Origin: Bacillus vallismortis
GTDB taxonomy: Bacteria > Bacillota > Bacilli > Bacillales > Bacillaceae
Assembly: GCF_040784915.1 (NCBI RefSeq)
Contig: NZ_CP160797.1
Location: 2,594,137-2,658,136 of the forward strand
DNA: 64,000 nucleotides
Reading direction: 5' to 3'
Each line of letters opens with the position of its first letter. Positions within the stretch are counted from its first letter, which is position 1. Below the pieces are notes generated by a model, which did not search any database, was not told the DNA's origin, and saw nothing but the letters and a program-made list of their open reading frames with translations. Below are positions 59,906-64,000 of the stretch, in pieces. The position numbers and the translations under genes were made by a program.

Positions 59906-60187
59906 TTATGACTCAACATATCGAACGACATCAATCGTACCCTCCAAAAGAATTTCTTCCGGAAGAATCGCCTTGATGACAAAATTTTTTCCTGATATGA
60001 TGCACTGGCCCTGCTTTAGCATCAGCCTCACTTCATTCTCACTGAAAAGCAAAAGGCCTCTGTGGTTTTCTATGTAGATATGAAGTCTGCCAACCATTGT
60101 AATCCGCGGCAGATCCATCATAACGTCCGGGGGAATTTCCAATGCTCTTGTCAGCCAAGCTTTCACACGATTCTTTCTTTGCCCCAT
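59906..60187 (-). CDS. yqfC: Sporulation protein YqfC
   Basis: 93 residues from the ATG at 60187, ten bases after AAAGGGGG; seven earlier codons overlap that site. The core GRLHIYIENHRGLLLFSENEVRLML is the conserved YabP/YqfC family motif. YabP-type proteins act in mother-cell sporulation. First gene of yqfC-yqfD-phoH. Confidence 0.9.
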   Translation of the reverse strand: MGQRKNRVKAWLTRALEIPPDVMMDLPRITMVGRLHIYIENHRGLLLFSENEVRLMLKQGQCIISGKNFVIKAILPEEILLEGTIDVVRYVES

Positions 60188-60212
60188 ACAAAAAGAACCC
60201 CCTTTCATCTCA

Positions 60213-60220
60213 TATGTATG
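60213..60220 (-). promoter_or_regulatory. SigE-like -10 element upstream of yqfC
   Basis: Minus-strand CATACATA, close to the SigE -10 CATACAAT, about 25 bases before the yqfC start. The matching -35 is poor, so the call rests partly on the known SigE control of yqfC-yqfD. Confidence 0.4.
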
Positions 60221-60243
60221 ATTTGAAAGGCGGTTCTAACACT

Positions 60244-60660
60244 TTAATTTTTACGGGCCGTGCGCATCGTATGGTGAGGTTTTTTTGCCCTTGGAGGTCC
60301 GAATACCTCCCCTAAGACGATCCCCTGTACCACAGTGTCTTTATTAACCTGAAGCATTTTTTGTTTTGTGTATACTGCTTTTTGTTTAACTGCAGTAAGA
60401 TCACGTTCCATCCCTTTCAGGTTTCTTTCTGTTTCCCTGCGTCTTTCTTCCGCTTCCCGTCTTGCCTGTTCTATGCGGTTAGGAATAGGTACAGGAGCTT
60501 CCTCAGACTGCTTCTTTTGAGGAGAAGCCGTTTGCACCTGCTGAGGTTTTTTCCTGTTTTGGCTGTTTTTATTTTCCTCTTTGCTCTTTTTACCGAAAAT
60601 CATAGATATGATTCCGATAACCACTGCGATAATGAGCGGATTGGTCAGTATATCTTCCAT
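60244..60660 (-). CDS. yqfB: YqfB, membrane-anchored coiled-coil protein
   Basis: 138 residues: one N-terminal membrane helix (about 8-22), a Lys/Gln/Ser-rich linker, then a strongly charged coiled-coil (RIEQARREAEERRRETERNL, about 62-95) and a basic C terminus. It lies 24 bases downstream of floA and probably belongs to the yqeZ-floA operon; membrane anchoring near flotillin suggests, but does not prove, a raft-related role. Confidence 0.82.
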   Translation of the reverse strand: MEDILTNPLIIAVVIGIISMIFGKKSKEENKNSQNRKKPQQVQTASPQKKQSEEAPVPIPNRIEQARREAEERRRETERNLKGMERDLTAVKQKAVYTKQKMLQVNKDTVVQGIVLGEVFGPPRAKKPHHTMRTARKN

Positions 60661-60684
60661 CAGCGTTCTCCCTTCTTAGAGAGA

Positions 60685-61680
60685 TTATGATTTACTGTCT
60701 TCATCAGACGAATCTTTCGTCAGCTTGCCGAATGAATCACGCATGTCTGTGTCAGCATCAATATTTTTGATATTCATGTAGTCCATGACGCCAATATTCC
60801 CTTCACGCAAAGCTTCTGCCATCGCAAGCGGCACTTCCGCTTCGGCTTCTACCACTTTCGCTCGCATTTCTTCTACGCGGGCGCGCATTTCCTGTTCTTG
60901 AGCGACAGCCATCGCACGGCGTTCTTCCGCTTTTGCCTGTGCGATATTTTTATCAGCCTCGGCCTGATCGGTTTGTAAAATTGCGCCGATATTTTTGCCA
61001 ATGTCAACATCAGCAATATCGATCGAGAGAATTTCAAACGCAGTTCCTGAGTCCAATCCTTTTCCAAGAACTGTTTGAGAAATCATGTCAGGGTTCTCAA
61101 GCACTTTTTTGTGGCTTTCGGATGAACCAATTGTAGAGACAATCCCTTCTCCGACACGGGCCACAATGGTTTCTTCCCCTGCTCCCCCAACAAGACGGTC
61201 GATATTCGCTCTTACTGTAATTCTCGCTTTCGCTTTTACTTCAATCCCGTCCATAGCCACACCGGCAATGAACGGCGTTTCAATCACCTTAGGATTAACA
61301 CTCATTTGAACGGCTTCCAATACGTCACGGCCGGCAAGATCGATAGCGGCACAGCGTTCGAATGATAGTTCAATATTGGCTCGCTGAGCAGCGATCAGCG
61401 CGTTGACGACTCTGTCAACATTTCCTCCGGCGAGATAATGGCTTTCAAGCTGATTGGTGGCAACATCAAGCCCAGCCTTATGCGCTTTAATCAGCGGGTT
61501 CACCACTCGGTTTGGTATAACGCGGCGAAGCCTCATTCCTATCAGAGTGAAAATGCTGATTCTCACTCCAGCTGCTAATGCTGAAATCCAAAGCATAACA
61601 GGCACAAATGTAAAAAATACAGCTAAAACAATGATCCCTACTACGACAATAGCCAAAATCATTAGTGTTGATGGATCCAT
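60685..61680 (-). CDS. floA: Flotillin-like protein FloA
   Basis: 331 residues: an N-terminal hydrophobic hairpin (about 5-48), an SPFH-like domain (about 55-230) and an Ala/Glu-rich coiled-coil ([20 protein letters not shown], about 240-300). FloA organises membrane microdomains together with FloT; the yqeZ-floA-yqfB order is the known operon, associated with SigW control in B. subtilis. Confidence 0.96.
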   Translation of the reverse strand: MDPSTLMILAIVVVGIIVLAVFFTFVPVMLWISALAAGVRISIFTLIGMRLRRVIPNRVVNPLIKAHKAGLDVATNQLESHYLAGGNVDRVVNALIAAQRANIELSFERCAAIDLAGRDVLEAVQMSVNPKVIETPFIAGVAMDGIEVKAKARITVRANIDRLVGGAGEETIVARVGEGIVSTIGSSESHKKVLENPDMISQTVLGKGLDSGTAFEILSIDIADVDIGKNIGAILQTDQAEADKNIAQAKAEERRAMAVAQEQEMRARVEEMRAKVVEAEAEVPLAMAEALREGNIGVMDYMNIKNIDADTDMRDSFGKLTKDSSDEDSKS

Positions 61681-61701
61681 ATCAATTCTCCTCGATTCTG
61701 T

Positions 61702-63015
61702 TTAAATTTCTCTGACGACGATGCGTGAGCCTTCCACTTTTACCACTTTTACTTTCTTATCTTTTTCTGTAAACGATCCCTCCGAAACGACGTCAAGGCG
61801 TTCATCTTCAATAATAACGGTACCAGCAGGACGCAGCTGTGTAAAGGTTACACCCACTTTACCTATTAAGTCCGTGCGCGTTTGATTTGATACGTAGCCG
61901 CTCTCCGTATTTGTAGAATCATTTAATACAAATTTTTTAAAGAATTTCATACGCTTTCCCAACACCCTTGTCAGTAAAATAAAAGCTGTAATAGAGACAG
62001 CTGAGGCGATCAAGAGAGAAATCGCCATGACAGTGAAGCTCCCCGCGGCTAAAAATAGGCTTGCAATAATCGCTCCTAAGCCCAGTAATCCAATGATTCC
62101 TCCGGGAAGGAAAATCTCAAGCAGGATGAGGATCACCCCTCCTGCAAAGAGAAGAACTGTCTCGTATCCGGCAAGGCCGGCTGCGAGATGCCCGTAAAAG
62201 AACAGCAATAACGCGATGAATCCAACCGTTCCAGGGATGCCGACACCCGGGGAAAAAAGCTCCACCGTCAGACCTAAAAAAGCTATCGTCAGCAGAATAG
62301 GCACAATAACCGGGTTCGTCAGCCATCTTGCTGTCTTTTCCGTAAAGCTTTCCTTTGCATAACTGATATGCGCATTTTCGAACCCAAGCTTCTCTACGAG
62401 TGCGGATAAATTGTCAGCAGTCCCCTCTGAATAGCCTACATCAATCGCCTTACCAGGGTTAAGTGTAAGCAGATCTCCCTTCGGCGCACCAACTTCCTTG
62501 GCATCTATATCCGGGTCAGCCATAGCGAGCGCATATTTAGGATCGCGATTATTTTTCACTGCGGCATCCTCCAGCTCTGCCAGCCAAAGTGATTCAGCTT
62601 TTTGGTCAGCGGCATTGCCTTTACCGTCAATAATCGCGGCCGCTCCTATTTTTCCGCCGGGCGCCATATAAATATTATCGGCTTGCAGGGCAATATATGC
62701 ACCAGCTGACAACGCGCGTTTGTTTACATATGCAGTTATAGGGATCTCGCTTTCGGTTATCGAGTCCGCTATATCAATAGCCGATTTGACCAATCCTCCC
62801 GGCGTATTGATATCAAGAATAATATGATCTGCATGCGCTTCTTTTGCATCTTGTAACGAACGGGATAAAAACGAGGCGAGTCCCTGTTCGACATTTTTCT
62901 CAACCGGGATCACATAAACCGTTTGTTTTTCTGCTTTGGCGTTCAGCTGTACGCCTAATAAAAAAAGTAAAAATATGCTCAAAAGAGCAGCACGGAATCC
63001 TTTGGTTTGAAGCAA
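61702..63015 (-). CDS. yqeZ: NfeD-family membrane protease-like protein YqeZ
   Basis: 437 residues: signal peptide (about 8-28), a ClpP-type Ser-Lys protease domain (about 30-225, with the nucleophile in NKRALSAGAY near 103), four to five membrane helices (about 230-350), and a C-terminal OB-fold NfeD domain (about 375-437, ending SRIVVREI). The long NfeD form, paired with a flotillin as is typical. Confidence 0.93.
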   Translation of the reverse strand: MLQTKGFRAALLSIFLLFLLGVQLNAKAEKQTVYVIPVEKNVEQGLASFLSRSLQDAKEAHADHIILDINTPGGLVKSAIDIADSITESEIPITAYVNKRALSAGAYIALQADNIYMAPGGKIGAAAIIDGKGNAADQKAESLWLAELEDAAVKNNRDPKYALAMADPDIDAKEVGAPKGDLLTLNPGKAIDVGYSEGTADNLSALVEKLGFENAHISYAKESFTEKTARWLTNPVIVPILLTIAFLGLTVELFSPGVGIPGTVGFIALLLFFYGHLAAGLAGYETVLLFAGGVILILLEIFLPGGIIGLLGLGAIIASLFLAAGSFTVMAISLLIASAVSITAFILLTRVLGKRMKFFKKFVLNDSTNTESGYVSNQTRTDLIGKVGVTFTQLRPAGTVIIEDERLDVVSEGSFTEKDKKVKVVKVEGSRIVVREI

Positions 63016-63100
63016 GGGCAGTGTATCCCTCCTTCCTTTTATAATAAGTGCCTTCTCTTTATACGTAACAATGTATCAAAGGTTTCATTTTTTTATGTAT

Positions 63101-63136
63101 AAAAAAAGACATCTCTCTTAGAAAGATGTCCTTTTT
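63101..63136 (-). terminator. Terminator of yqeY
   Basis: A stem of about 8-9 bp (GACATCT with AGATGTC core) and a seven-T run on the minus strand, 10 bases past the yqeY stop. Confidence 0.85.
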
Positions 63137-63144
63137 TACGCCAT

Positions 63145-63591
63145 TTAAGACAATTGATTGCTAACAAGCTTATTAATTAAGCTTCCATCAGCTTTACCTT
63201 TTACTTTAGGCATAATTGCACCCATTACTTTCCCCATGTCCGCTTTTGAGCTCGCACCAACCTCAGTAATGGTTTCATTTACGATTGTAAGCAGTTCTTC
63301 TTCTGACAGCTGCTCGGGTAAATAAACTTCTAAAATGTCCAGCTCTTTTTGAACTTTATCTACTAAATCTAAACGATTAGCGTTTGAAAATTCCTGGAGG
63401 GAGTCTTTACGTTGCTTAAGTTCACGAGAAAGGACAGTGAGTTCCTCATCCTCGGTCAAACTGTCTTTCTTAAGCTTAATTGCTTCATTTTGAAGTGAAG
63501 CCTTAACCATTCGAACGACAGTCAGTTTGTCTTTCTCACGGCTTTTCATATATAGCTTCATATCCTGGTTAAGACGCTCAAGAAGACTCAT
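63145..63591 (-). CDS. yqeY: YqeY/GatB-tail-like protein
   Basis: 148 residues, all helical, of the YqeY family whose C terminus resembles the tRNA-binding tail of GatB ([20 protein letters not shown]...NKLVSNQLS). A role in tRNA-dependent amidation is suggested by homology only. It follows rpsU by 14 bases and is co-transcribed with it. Confidence 0.92.
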   Translation of the reverse strand: MSLLERLNQDMKLYMKSREKDKLTVVRMVKASLQNEAIKLKKDSLTEDEELTVLSRELKQRKDSLQEFSNANRLDLVDKVQKELDILEVYLPEQLSEEELLTIVNETITEVGASSKADMGKVMGAIMPKVKGKADGSLINKLVSNQLS

Positions 63592-63605
63592 AAATCCACC
63601 CTCTT

Positions 63606-63779
63606 TTAGAATTTGCGTTTTCTAGCAGCTTCAGACTTTTTCTTGCGCTTTACGCTAGGTTTTTCATAAAATTCGCGCTTTCTTGCTTCTTGCAAAGTAC
63701 CTGTCTTTGATACACTGCGTTTGAAGCGACGAAGAGCATCTTCAAGCGATTCGTTTTTTCTAACGACCGTTTTTGACAT
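63606..63779 (-). CDS. rpsU: Ribosomal protein S21
   Basis: 57 residues from the ATG at 63779, behind GGAGGGAGGG; 17 earlier codons of open frame are not used. [20 protein letters not shown] and a very basic C terminus ([14 protein letters not shown]) identify S21 of the 30S subunit. First gene of rpsU-yqeY. Confidence 0.98.
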
Positions 63780-63848
63780 TCTCTTTCCCTCCCTCCGAAT
63801 ACACCAATCGACTACCTTTAAGTTACACATATAAACATGTACTTTGAC

Positions 63849-63877
63849 ATTATAATATAAGCCATCAGTCAGGTCAA
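63849..63877 (-). promoter_or_regulatory. SigA promoter of rpsU-yqeY
   Basis: Minus-strand TTGACC (63872-63877), exactly 17 bases, and a perfect TATAAT (63849-63854), about 70 bases upstream of the rpsU start. Confidence 0.85.
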
Positions 63878-63942
63878 CTAAGTGAGTTCACTTTTCCGTC
63901 ATGAGTACGACTGCCTGTCTATATAATGGTGGAAAGGGGTTG

Positions 63943-64000
63943 GTGAATAAGATGTTGATTCTGATCGGTTTTACTGCTCTTATATTATTCTTTCTCGCAG
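63943..64000 (+). CDS. yqeW: Start of YqeW, Na/Pi-cotransporter-like protein (truncated by window edge)
   Basis: Nineteen codons from a GTG at 63943 behind AAAGGGG: MNKMLILIGFTALILFFLA, a membrane helix. This matches my memory of YqeW, the NptA-type transporter that lies next to rpsU. An ATG at 63952 is an alternative start. A TATAAT at 63922-63927 may be its -10 element. The rest is outside the window. Confidence 0.65.
   Translation, partial: MNKMLILIGFTALILFFLA

Overview
The window is a stretch of Bacillus subtilis-group core chromosome. Gene order and protein sequences match, from memory, the strain 168 segment from yqzE/comG through the yqh, yqg and yqf genes to rpsU/yqeW. Many proteins have the exact 168 length but scattered substitutions, so the source is probably a close relative (for example a spizizenii, vallismortis or mojavensis type) rather than 168 itself. 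I see no insertion sequence, prophage, CRISPR array or large foreign island; nearly all DNA is coding, and most genes lie on the minus strand.

Layout. 1-4.1 kb: the late-competence comG operon (pseudopilins ComGC/D/E/F/G, membrane protein ComGB, ATPase ComGA) with ComK-type boxes upstream. 4.3-8.8 kb: a stress and ion-transport cluster (a two-CBS protein, yqxL, yqhB, rsbRD, tRNA-Gln, mgsR) carrying several SigB-like promoter matches. 8.9-21.5 kb: small yqg genes, a peptidase, an LTA-synthase paralogue, glucokinase, the rhomboid protease GluP, yqgN, ribosomal protein L33, a glycosyltransferase and two small membrane genes. 21.5-26.0 kb: the pst high-affinity phosphate operon with four PHO-box hexamers at 11-bp steps. 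26-36.5 kb: pbpA, an MFS gene, sodA, small membrane genes, ispG, zur and others. 36.5-43.1 kb: DNA repair (nfo), RNA helicase (cshB), ispH, trmK and cytochrome c550.

43.4-47.1 kb is the macromolecular-synthesis operon yqxD-dnaG-sigA. 47.3-51.9 kb carries the central-carbon regulators yqfL and ccpN, then glyQ-glyS behind a glycine T-box. 52.2-60.7 kb is a long conserved cluster (recO, yqzL, era, cdd, dgkA, ybeY, pgpH, phoH, yqfD, yqfC, yqfB), followed by floA-yqeZ, yqeY, rpsU and the first codons of a divergent yqeW.

Most points of interest are regulatory or comparative rather than a new system: a CBS-domain gene between comG and yqxL that I do not remember from strain 168; clustered SigB-like promoters; apparent absence of yqgA; a perfect Spo0A-box match upstream of yqxD-dnaG-sigA; a terminator-like hairpin in the ispH leader; and a dyad promoter with a cre-like match upstream of cccA. 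Starts were re-chosen from ribosome-binding sites where the longest reading frame was implausible, and three small genes (yqgO, rpmG, yqzL) plus two edge fragments were read directly from the DNA.
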